The notes beneath the pieces were generated by a model. That model was not told the origin of the DNA. It searched no databases and worked only from the letters and a program-made list of their open reading frames with translations. DNA of 64,000 nt from Natronomonas gomsonensis (GTDB taxonomy: Archaea > Halobacteriota > Halobacteria > Halobacteriales > Haloarculaceae), in the NCBI RefSeq assembly GCF_024300825.1, contig NZ_CP101323.1, positions 2,480,001 to 2,544,000 of the forward strand, given 5' to 3'. The position numbers and the translations under genes were made by a program. This document shows positions 55,805 to 63,124 of the stretch, piece by piece (position 1 is the first letter of the stretch; each line of letters opens with the position of its first letter).

Positions 55805-56776
55805 TCACTCCTCGACGGCGACGGATTCCAGCGCCCCCTCGACGACGGCCTCGCTGTCCTCGTCGCCGGGTGAGGTCCGCATCCGGTGGGGGAAGACGAC
55901 CGGGGCGGCGGCCTGTACGTCGTCGGGAATCACGTAGTCGCGGGAGTCGAGTACGGCACGGCCCTGTGCGGCCCGCACCAAGGCGATAGAGCCGCGGGGG
56001 CTGACGCCCAACTCCGCGTGCTCGCGGGTGTAGTTCGCCAATCGAGTGACGTACTGCCGGAGCGGGTCCCGAACCTCGACGTTTCCGGTCACTTCGCGGG
56101 CCTCCCGGAGCGCTTCGTCGGTCGCGACCGACGAGATGTCGTCGATGGCGTGGCCGCCGACGGCGCGGTCGATGACCTCCGACTCGTCGTCGGGGTCGGG
56201 GTAGCCGAGATGCAACTTCAACATGAAACGGTCCAACTCCGCGGCCGGCAGTTCGTAGGTGCGCTCGCGCTCGATGGAGTTCTGCGTCGCGATGACGACG
56301 AAGGGGTCCGGCACCGGGTGGCTCTCGCCGTCGACGGTCACCTGCCCTTCCTCCATCGCCTCCAGCAGGGCGGCCTGTGTCTTCGGCGGCGCACGGTTGA
56401 TTTCGTCGCCCAAGACGACGTTGGCGAAGACGGGGCCGGGGCGGAATTCGAAGGTGCTCGTCTGTTGGTTGTAGACGTTCGCGCCGGTGATGTCGGCCGG
56501 AAGGAGGTCCGGCGTGAACTGGACGCGCTTGAACGAGCAGTCGAAAGATTCGGCGACCGACCGCGCGAGCATCGTCTTGCCGACGCCGGGAACGTCCTCT
56601 AGGAGGACGTGGCCGCCGCCCAACAACGCGGTGACCAGATGCTCGATTGCGTCGTCGTTGCCGACGATGACCCGCTGGACGTTGTCGATAACGTCCCGTG
56701 CGGTCTCGCCGGCACGCTGTACGTCGACCGTCCGCTCGGCCGGCGGCGCGGCCGATGACTCGGTCGTGTCAGTCAT
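55805..56776 (-). CDS. MoxR-family AAA+ ATPase
   Basis: A 323-aa ATPase with Walker A PGVGKTM (about 60-67), Walker B LGDEINRAPPKTQ and the sensor blocks ATQNSIERERTYELP and SPRGSIALVRAAQGRA. MoxR proteins are chaperone-like and act on metal-containing or vWA-domain partners. First gene of a three-gene operon with DUF58 and transglutaminase. Confidence 0.92.
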   Translation of the reverse strand: MTDTTESSAAPPAERTVDVQRAGETARDVIDNVQRVIVGNDDAIEHLVTALLGGGHVLLEDVPGVGKTMLARSVAESFDCSFKRVQFTPDLLPADITGANVYNQQTSTFEFRPGPVFANVVLGDEINRAPPKTQAALLEAMEEGQVTVDGESHPVPDPFVVIATQNSIERERTYELPAAELDRFMLKLHLGYPDPDDESEVIDRAVGGHAIDDISSVATDEALREAREVTGNVEVRDPLRQYVTRLANYTREHAELGVSPRGSIALVRAAQGRAVLDSRDYVIPDDVQAAAPVVFPHRMRTSPGDEDSEAVVEGALESVAVEE

Positions 56777-57008
56777 GGAGGGCGTACCGGGTACCCGGAG
56801 AAACGCGGCATACGTCTTGTGGTCGCGGTACGGCTGTCATTACCTGTCGATGGGGCCGAAGCGATGTAAGCACTATGGGGGTTGGAGTATGGACCACACA
56901 GTGGGTTCTTCGAGTGCGTGAGTCGGATACTAAAACGCCGTCGCTCGTCGTCGGAAAATACGGAAAAGTCAGTTCAGTCGCTCGAAGCGAGTGTGGAAAG
57001 CGGGAGCC

Positions 57009-57203
57009 TTACAGGCGCGTGACGTTCGTCGCGCGCGGGCCCTTCTCGGCTTCCTCGATATCGAACTCGATTTCCTGACCCTCTTCGAGGTCGGGGCCGC
57101 CAACGTCCTCCATGTGGAAGAAAACGTCCTCGTCCGCGTCGTCAGTCTCGATAAATCCGTAGCCGCCAGTGTCGTTGAAGAAGTCAACCTTACCGTTTGC
57201 CAT
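57009..57203 (-). CDS. cold-shock domain protein, copy 1
   Basis: A 64-aa CSD: GKVDFFNDTGGYGFIETDD (RNP1-like) and EDVFFHMEDV (RNP2-like). These single-stranded nucleic acid binding proteins act as RNA chaperones. The RNA-facing aromatics (F10, F11, Y16, F18, F29, F30) are kept, while the usual Lys/Trp start is replaced by acidic residues. It is 84 percent or more identical by eye to the second copy 187 bases upstream. A CTTATACG element lies about 35 bases upstream. Confidence 0.93.
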   Translation of the reverse strand: MANGKVDFFNDTGGYGFIETDDADEDVFFHMEDVGGPDLEEGQEIEFDIEEAEKGPRATNVTRL

Positions 57204-57389
57204 TGCGAATAGAGAAAGATGGTGGGCACGTATAAGCCTCTCGTATTCGTTTTCTTCGTGACAACTCAGACACGCGAGAATTTTCCCCGCCGTTTCCGGT
57301 CGAGAGCGCCACCGAAACGCGTCGCTGTCCGGTGAAAAATACTCGGTATTGTGGTAGTTCTGTCGCTCGTTGCGACGTATCGCTCGGAT

Positions 57390-57584
57390 TTACAGTCGGG
57401 TCAGGTTCGTCGCGCGGGGGCCCTTCTCGGCCTCCTCGATGTCGAACTCGACCTCCTGCCCCTCTTCGAGGTCGTCGCCGCCGACGTCTTCCATGTGGAA
57501 GAACACGTCCTCGTCTGCGTCGTCAGTTTCGATGAATCCGTAGCCGCCAGTGTCGTTGAAGAAGTCAACCGTGCCAGTCGCCAT
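57390..57584 (-). CDS. cold-shock domain protein, copy 2
   Basis: A 64-aa CSD nearly identical to copy 1, differing mainly at the start (GTVDFF) and in GGDDLEEGQEVEF. The ATG at 57584 gives the family length; longer in-frame extensions are antisense artefacts. Tandem duplication with separate promoters (CTTATGACC upstream) allows different regulation. Confidence 0.92.
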   Translation of the reverse strand: MATGTVDFFNDTGGYGFIETDDADEDVFFHMEDVGGDDLEEGQEVEFDIEEAEKGPRATNLTRL

Positions 57585-57648
57585 TACGAATGAACTGAAC
57601 GGATAATCGGTCATAAGGGTTCCGACCGAGCGTCCCCCTCGTGAGCGT

Positions 57649-57903
57649 TCACCACGTTTTGCAGTCGAAACAGACGAGTTCGCCGTCCCCGTCGTCGCTT
57701 CCGTCCCGCCAGCGGCGCTCGACGACGGCGTCACAGCTCGTACACGTCGCGCCCGTCGGGGTCCAGTCGTACGTCGAAACGGCGGGGCTGACGCCATCGA
57801 CGGGGTCGTCCGCCTCGGCGTCCGGGTCGCCGTCGGCATCGCTGTCGCCGTCGGCCTCACTGTCGTCGCCCCCGAGGAAATCCTCCAGCGAGCTATCGCG
57901 CAT
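57649..57903 (-). CDS. small acidic zinc-finger protein, function unknown
   Basis: An 84-aa protein: short N-terminal helix (MRDSSLEDFLGG), an Asp/Ala/Gly linker, and a C-terminal cysteine cluster (CTSCDAVVERRW, then CFDC near the end) resembling a zinc ribbon. Many haloarchaea carry such tiny zinc proteins; no function is known to me. Confidence 0.65.
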   Translation of the reverse strand: MRDSSLEDFLGGDDSEADGDSDADGDPDAEADDPVDGVSPAVSTYDWTPTGATCTSCDAVVERRWRDGSDDGDGELVCFDCKTW

Positions 57904-57981
57904 ACCCGCAGTGGGGACGCGGCGGGCTTATAATCGGCGGCGGACGGACACACACAAGTAGGAGGCGTCGAACGGTAGTGT

Positions 57982-58206
57982 ATGGTTGACATCCAGACCG
58001 GTGTATCGGACAACACGGTCGGTCTCATCGAACGGTTTGCAGAGGTCGCCGCGACGGACCCCCTCGTCGCCGCGATGATGCTGTCGGGCGCCGTCTTCGT
58101 TACACTCGCCGCCGGCGTCTTCGGCGTGTTGACGCTCGGTGGGGTTCTCGCCTCCGTCAAGCGTCTGCTTCCGACCGGGCAAGGACCGCCCCAGAAAGCT
58201 CGATAG
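57982..58206 (+). CDS. small single-helix membrane protein, function unknown
   Basis: A 74-aa protein with an amphipathic start, one long hydrophobic stretch (about 26-56) and a basic tail ([17 protein letters not shown]). The gene overlaps the end of the convergent mer gene by 50 bases, which is unusual but keeps both frames intact. Confidence 0.55.
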   Translation: MVDIQTGVSDNTVGLIERFAEVAATDPLVAAMMLSGAVFVTLAAGVFGVLTLGGVLASVKRLLPTGQGPPQKAR

Positions 58207-59146
58207 CGTCTTCGAGGTCGGGGCCGAGCGGCGCGCCCGCGACGAAACTGTCGGCGTACTCCAACACGCCTGCGATTTTCTCTTCGACGGCTTCCGGTCG
58301 CCCAGCGATGCAGAAGGCGTCTATCATCTCCTCGCTCACCGTCTCGAACGCCTCGGTGAACTCCCCCGCTGAGATGTGGGTTCCGATGCGGTCGGCACGG
58401 TCGCCGTCGAGGCCGTGGCGGTCCAACACCGGCGGTGCCGCCCCGGCAGCGATGAACGCCACCGGCGGCCGTGCGGCCTCGCGTGCAGCCTCGGCGTCTT
58501 CGGACACCGACACTGCGGCGTAGGCGGCAAAATCGAACCCGCCGCGCTCTTCCGGCCGCTCGTCGAGCCCCTGCTCGACTTGCTCGGCCGCCCACGCGAA
58601 GTCCCGGGGGTGTGAGCCGTTCAACAGGACGCCGTCGGCGTGTTTTGCGGCCATCCGTATCATGTGGGGTCCCTGTGCGCCGACGTAGGTCGGAATCTCG
58701 CCGACGGCATCGGCGTAGTTGAGGCCGGCGTCCTTCGCGAGGAACGTGCCGTCGTGGTCGACGCGCTCGCCCGCGTAGAGGTCGCTTGCGACTTTGAACG
58801 TCTCTAGGACGCGTCGGAGCGGCCGGTCACGGTCGTAGCCGAGGTTCGACAGCGTCGATTTGTCTCCCGCGCCGACGCCGAAGACGGCCCGGCCGCCGGA
58901 GGCTTCATCGAGCGTCGCCACGCGGGAGGCCAGCGTCACCGGATGTGTCTCGTAGGGGTTGGCGACGCCGGGGCCGATTCGGACCGAGTCGGTACGACGG
59001 GCGATTCTGTCCAGCGCGACGAAGGGGTCGCGGTTGTTGTAGTGACACGTCGTGAAGACGGTGCCGAAGCCGTTGGCTTCGGCCGCTTCGCCGAGGTCGG
59101 CGATGCGACTGACTGGGTGTTCGGGGGTGAGTTCGATTCCTATCAT
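58157..59146 (-). CDS. mer: F420-dependent luciferase-like reductase (Mer family)
   Basis: A 329-aa protein of the bacterial-luciferase-like fold: [47 protein letters not shown] and [11 protein letters not shown] match methylenetetrahydromethanopterin reductase. Haloarchaea lack methanogenesis, but Mer is kept and may reduce methylene-tetrahydrofolate using F420. The nearby cofE gene supports F420 use. The exact pterin in this organism is unknown. Confidence 0.87.
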   Translation of the reverse strand: MIGIELTPEHPVSRIADLGEAAEANGFGTVFTTCHYNNRDPFVALDRIARRTDSVRIGPGVANPYETHPVTLASRVATLDEASGGRAVFGVGAGDKSTLSNLGYDRDRPLRRVLETFKVASDLYAGERVDHDGTFLAKDAGLNYADAVGEIPTYVGAQGPHMIRMAAKHADGVLLNGSHPRDFAWAAEQVEQGLDERPEERGGFDFAAYAAVSVSEDAEAAREAARPPVAFIAAGAAPPVLDRHGLDGDRADRIGTHISAGEFTEAFETVSEEMIDAFCIAGRPEAVEEKIAGVLEYADSFVAGAPLGPDLEDAIELSGAVLARSEADA

Positions 59147-59191
59147 GGTTCGGAGTCGGTCGCGGGGGACTGTTCGACGGCGAACATCGCG

Positions 59192-59944
59192 TTATCGCTC
59201 GAACTTCCACTCGCGAAGGGCGTCTCGGACGAGGTCGTCCTCGTCGGTTCGAAACAACTCGTCGCTGCCGGCGTGGTCGCCGAACTCCCAGCCGCGAACG
59301 ACGACTGCGGGAGTGCCGCCGCCGCCCTCGCCGGCGACGAGGTTCGCGGCGGCGGCGAGTTCGTCGACGACGGCCTGGACGGTCACGTCGAGTTCCCGGC
59401 CGTCGCGGTCGGATTCGCCGCGCCAGTCGCGGGCGGCGGGGAGTCCGGCCCACCCGATGGCGACGCCGCGTTGGCCGTAGCGGAACGGCCGCCCCGAGGT
59501 GTCGGTGACGACGACGGGGACGCCGAGCGCCTCGGAGAGTCGTTCGGCCGATGCGGTGGGGTCTTCGGGCAACAGTAGCAACTCCGCGCCGGGGACGTTC
59601 GAGCGGTCGATGCCGGCGTTGACCGTCACGTGGCCGAAGCGAGTGACGGCGAGGAGAAACGGCGCCTCGATGACGAGCTCCTCGCTTTCCGCCAAGACGG
59701 CCTGTGCGAAGCGGGGGTCTTTCGTCTCGCCGGTGACGGATTCGAGGCGCTCGGCGATGGCCTCCGCACGTGCGCTCGCGGGAAACTCCGCGAGGTCGGC
59801 CTTCCGGCCTTCGGCCTTCGAGACGACCGTGCTGGCGAGACACAGTACGTCACCATCCTCGAAGTCGACGCGCTCGTCGATGAGCGTGGCGAGGTCGTCG
59901 CCTGCGCGTATTTCCGGCAGTCCCTCGACGGCGAAGGCCTCCAT
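59192..59944 (-). CDS. cofE: coenzyme F420-0:L-glutamate ligase
   Basis: Starting at the ATG at 59944 gives 250 aa. Family blocks are [42 protein letters not shown] and [21 protein letters not shown]. CofE adds glutamates to F420-0 using GTP, finishing F420. It lies 45 bases downstream of mer on the opposite side of its start, same strand, so the two may be linked in function rather than in one transcript. Confidence 0.93.
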   Translation of the reverse strand: MEAFAVEGLPEIRAGDDLATLIDERVDFEDGDVLCLASTVVSKAEGRKADLAEFPASARAEAIAERLESVTGETKDPRFAQAVLAESEELVIEAPFLLAVTRFGHVTVNAGIDRSNVPGAELLLLPEDPTASAERLSEALGVPVVVTDTSGRPFRYGQRGVAIGWAGLPAARDWRGESDRDGRELDVTVQAVVDELAAAANLVAGEGGGGTPAVVVRGWEFGDHAGSDELFRTDEDDLVRDALREWKFER

Positions 59945-60016
59945 ACCTCGGGATTGGCCCGTCCGGACAAAAAGGGGCGAGATACCGGAGATGTCCGCCA
60001 CCCCGTCGCAGTCGTC

Positions 60017-60510
60017 TCATTCCCGTCGGAGTTCGACCGTACAGTCGCCGCCGTCTACCTCGGCAACCATCAGCGTCGCCTCCTGTGCCGGAAAGGCGCC
60101 GGTCGCGCTCCCGGGATTGAGCAGTCGATAGCCGTCGACTTCCTCGTCGAAAACACGGTGTGTGTGACCCGACACCCCGACGGTCGGGACGGTCTCTGTG
60201 ACGTTGTTCTCGACGACATCGAGTACGCGCTCGCGATAGCCGTCGTCGGGGCCGTTCCGTGAGTGACGACGAACCGGACGCAGCCCAACTCGACGGTTGC
60301 GACCTCGGGCAATCCCAACGCGCGGTCCATGTTCCCCGCGACGGCGGTCAACTCGCCGGCGAGGTCGGCTATCTCCTCGTAGGCTGGCCGGGAGTCGAAG
60401 TCGCCGGCGTGGATAACGTGGTCGGCGTCTTCCAACGCCGCTTTCACCCATTCGGGGAGCGCGGCGGCGCGGGACTTGACGTGCGTATCGCTCATCAGGA
60501 CGACGCGCAT
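60017..60510 (-). pseudogene. YfcE/MJ0936-type metallophosphoesterase, frameshifted
   Basis: The first frame (start 60510, MRVVLMSDTHVKSR) holds the metal motifs DTH, GDFDS, GNMD and VVTHG. After that the family pattern resumes in another frame (GPDDGYRE, then GHTHRVFDEE and LLNPGS) to the stop at 60017. The span is 494 bases, one short of a multiple of three, placing a missing base near 60256-60257, at the VTHG site. Otherwise intact. Either a recent mutation or a sequence error. Family members are Mn/Ni phosphodiesterases. Confidence 0.82.
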
Positions 60511-60562
60511 ATCGTGGCTACTCCGACCGGACGTATAAGCGCTCGGCGACCGATTGGTCAGT

Positions 60563-61801
60563 ATGGACGAACGGTCCGTCATCACCTGTTTTCTGCGCCA
60601 CGGCACCGAAATCCTTCTCGTCCGCCGGAGCGATGCGGTCGGAACTTACGCCGGCCGTTGGGGCGGCGTCTCCGGGTACGCCGAGGGGACGCCCGACGAG
60701 GCCGCACGGTGGGAAATCGACGAGGAGGTCGGACTGCTCGAATCCGCGACGCTCGTCCGGAGCGCCGACCCCATCGCCGTCGCGGACGACGACCACGAGG
60801 TCCAGTGGTTCGTCCACCCGTATCTCTTCGATTGCGACTCGACCGACGTGACGCCAAACGATGAACTGGCCAACTACGAGTGGGTCCAACCGCCCGCCAT
60901 CCTCGACCGCGAGACGGTGCCGAAGTTGTGGGAGACGTACGCGGCCGTTGCACCGACGGTCGACTCCGTCTCGGCGGACACGGACCACGGTGCCGCGTAC
61001 ATTTCGGTTCGCGCACTCGAAGGCCTCCGGGACCGCGCCGCCGTCGCCGCCCAGAACGGCGACGACTACGAATCGGTCGCCGATACGGCCCGGCGGCTTC
61101 GTGACTGTCGTCCGAGCATGGGCGTGGTGTCGAACCGCATCAATCGCGTGATGGCGTCCGCCGACCGCTCGGTCGCCTCCGTCCGCGACCGTGGTCTCGA
61201 AGCGTGTCAGCAGGCCGTCGCCGCCGACGCCGCGGCGGCCGCCGAGGCCGCCGAACGCATCGGCGACCGAGTGCTCACGCTGTCTCGGTCCGGGACCGCT
61301 CTCGATGCGCTACTAACAGCGGCCCCCGATGCGGTCTTCGTCGCCGAATCCCGCCCGGCTCGGGAGGGCGTCGGCGTCGCCGAACGTTTGGCGGACGGCG
61401 GCATCGACACGACGCTGTGTGTCGACGCCGCGATGGGTAACGTTGTGTCAAAGGACATCGATACGGTGCTCGTCGGCGCGGACTCGGTGTTGGCCGACGG
61501 GGCCGTGGTCAACAAGGTCGGGACGCGGTTGGCGGCGCTGGCCGCGACGCGGGCCAATATCGACTGTTATGCGGTCTGTGCCCGCGACAAAATCGTCCCC
61601 GAGACGGAGGTCGATGCTGCTCTCGGTTCTCCCGATGCGGTCTACGACGGTGAGGCGGCGGTCTCCGTGTACAACCCGACGTTCGAGGCGACGCCCGGCG
61701 GGCTGTTCACCGCCGTCGTCACCGAGGATGGCATCTACGATACATCTGATATCGAACGCGTCGCCGAACACGCCGACCTCGCGGCGTGGGATGACCGCTA
61801 A
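60563..61801 (+). CDS. NUDIX-eIF2B-like fusion protein
   Basis: A 412-aa protein starting at the ATG at 60563. Residues 1-135 form a NUDIX domain (GGVSGYAEGTPDEAARWEID, then EEVGL). Residues 140-412 form an eIF2B-alpha/ribose-1,5-bisphosphate isomerase fold: RPSMGVVSNRINR, LTLSRSGTALDALL, CVDAAMGNVVSKDIDTVLVG and VVNKVGT. The combination suggests a nucleotide- or sugar-phosphate-salvage enzyme whose NUDIX part produces the sugar phosphate for the isomerase-like part. Both active-site blocks look intact. The exact reaction is unknown. Confidence 0.85.
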   Translation: MDERSVITCFLRHGTEILLVRRSDAVGTYAGRWGGVSGYAEGTPDEAARWEIDEEVGLLESATLVRSADPIAVADDDHEVQWFVHPYLFDCDSTDVTPNDELANYEWVQPPAILDRETVPKLWETYAAVAPTVDSVSADTDHGAAYISVRALEGLRDRAAVAAQNGDDYESVADTARRLRDCRPSMGVVSNRINRVMASADRSVASVRDRGLEACQQAVAADAAAAAEAAERIGDRVLTLSRSGTALDALLTAAPDAVFVAESRPAREGVGVAERLADGGIDTTLCVDAAMGNVVSKDIDTVLVGADSVLADGAVVNKVGTRLAALAATRANIDCYAVCARDKIVPETEVDAALGSPDAVYDGEAAVSVYNPTFEATPGGLFTAVVTEDGIYDTSDIERVAEHADLAAWDDR

Positions 61802-61802
61802 C

Positions 61803-62225
61803 TCAACAGCAGTACATGAACGGGTACATCAGCGACACCCGGTCGTCGTCTTCGAGTTCGGTGTCGAGGCCGTCGAGGTGTTCGTTGAATCGGCCGTTGA
61901 CGGCGACGCGGGCGAACGCACGGGTCTGTTCGCCCTCGGGGTTCTTGTTCCACGTTCCGGGCGGGTCGCCGTTCGACCGCACCCAGCCGTGAGCGGCCGC
62001 CTCGTCTTCGGTCTCGGCGATGAGTAACTCTGCCACGTCGTACGCCTCGAAGAAGGACTCGAGGAACGCACGGAGCGTCGACCCCTCGAAGGTGTACTCC
62101 AACTTCGGCTGGCCGACGGCGCTGCGGACGTGTCCCGTACAGTGAACTCTGACGGTCGTCGTCTCCGATTGCTCGGTCGTACTCGTCTCCGACTCCTCGC
62201 CGGTGAGGACGCCTGTATCGCTCAT
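61803..62225 (-). CDS. MoaD/ThiS-like beta-grasp protein ending in Cys-Cys
   Basis: Starting at the ATG at 62225 gives 140 aa. An acidic Ser/Thr/Glu leader (about 1-25) precedes a ubiquitin-like fold: TTTVRVHCTGHVRSAVG, LRAFLESFFEAYDV, ARVAVNGRFNEHLDGLDTEL and EDDDRVSLMYPF. This pattern matches MoaD/ThiS/SAMP family proteins, but the C-terminus is MYCC instead of the diglycine needed for adenylation. It is convergent with the NUDIX-IF2B gene, stops adjacent. Confidence 0.75.
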   Translation of the reverse strand: MSDTGVLTGEESETSTTEQSETTTVRVHCTGHVRSAVGQPKLEYTFEGSTLRAFLESFFEAYDVAELLIAETEDEAAAHGWVRSNGDPPGTWNKNPEGEQTRAFARVAVNGRFNEHLDGLDTELEDDDRVSLMYPFMYCC

Positions 62226-62328
62226 GTTTGAATGTAGGCACTCCGCACCCAAACGAACGGCCCCGAACATGTTCGGAACAGTCGACGCCTCACCGAGGGC
62301 TTATTTCCCGTCCGTCCTACGTCGGGAC

Positions 62329-62433
62329 ATGGGCGATAGAGCCTGCAAGCGCCGATTCTGTCCGGTCTGTGACGCGCCGGCGACGGACCTCGACCAGGAG
62401 TGCCCGGAGTGCGGCGAACCACTGGACGGTTAG
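62329..62433 (+). CDS. 34-residue zinc-finger microprotein
   Basis: The ATG at 62329 encodes a tiny protein with two CPxC pairs: FCPVCDAP and ECPECGEPLDG, separated by eleven residues. This fits a zinc ribbon or rubredoxin-like knuckle, a type of microprotein common in haloarchaea. A GCTTATTT box lies about 29 bases upstream, predicting a leaderless transcript. It overlaps the convergent HPP gene by four bases. Confidence 0.65.
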   Translation: MGDRACKRRFCPVCDAPATDLDQECPECGEPLDG

Positions 62434-62939
62434 CGGTAGGCAGGGTGGCTCTCGCCGACGACGCGCTCGAAGAGCCACATCACCGACAGGTGGACGGCAA
62501 CCAAACCAACGACGCTCGCGACGATGATGGTCGCCTGCAACGGCGTCGACAGCAGTCCGAGCGAGACGATGAGCGTCGTCGCACACGCCGGCGCGTGATT
62601 GGTGTCGGTCGCTATCATCGCCCAACTGGTCGCGACGATAGAGAGGACACCGCTCGTGGCCAACCGCAACCCGTCGGTCGACAGCGCGGGCGGCAGCGTC
62701 GTCAGCGTGACGCCCGGTGCAACGGCCCAGTACGCGCCCAATCCCGCGATGGCACCGATGACGTGACTTCCGACGACGCGGTAGGCGTGGGTCCGCTCGC
62801 CGCGGCGGTCGAATGCGAGGATGTACGCCGACGGGCCGAGACTCGGGAAGACGAACGGCTGGCCGCTCGCCCACGCGACGGCGCCCAACACCGTAAACAG
62901 TAGTCCTGCGTAGAGACTCGTCCCGACTCGGCGTCGCAT
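62430..62939 (-). CDS. HPP-family membrane protein
   Basis: A 169-aa protein starting at the ATG at 62939. Motifs of the HPP family are seen: FVFPSLGPSAYILAF, RTHAYRVVGSHVIGAIAG and ATDTNHAPACATTLIVSLG. Four or more membrane helices follow each other. HPP proteins have been linked to nitrite transport in plants and cyanobacteria, but function in archaea is unknown. Confidence 0.85.
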   Translation of the reverse strand: MRRRVGTSLYAGLLFTVLGAVAWASGQPFVFPSLGPSAYILAFDRRGERTHAYRVVGSHVIGAIAGLGAYWAVAPGVTLTTLPPALSTDGLRLATSGVLSIVATSWAMIATDTNHAPACATTLIVSLGLLSTPLQATIIVASVVGLVAVHLSVMWLFERVVGESHPAYR

Positions 62940-63124
62940 ACCTCGCCGTCCGTCGCCGTGGTTCAAAACCCTCCGATTCTCGGCCGGAAAACTGACCGAC
63001 TCTGAAACCCAACCGACGGAACCACTGGTGGCTGCACCTCCCGAACTAAATACGCTTCGCCGGTCCACGGTGGCTGTGGCTCGTCGGGTGTTTATAACCG
63101 GTACCGGCGTGAAGGCGGAAACGG

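Noticed and set aside
57390-58595. A 401-aa frame ending in the second cold-shock protein
   Set aside because: Only the last 64 codons carry the CSD; the upstream part is Arg-rich and antisense to, or out of frame with, better-supported genes.
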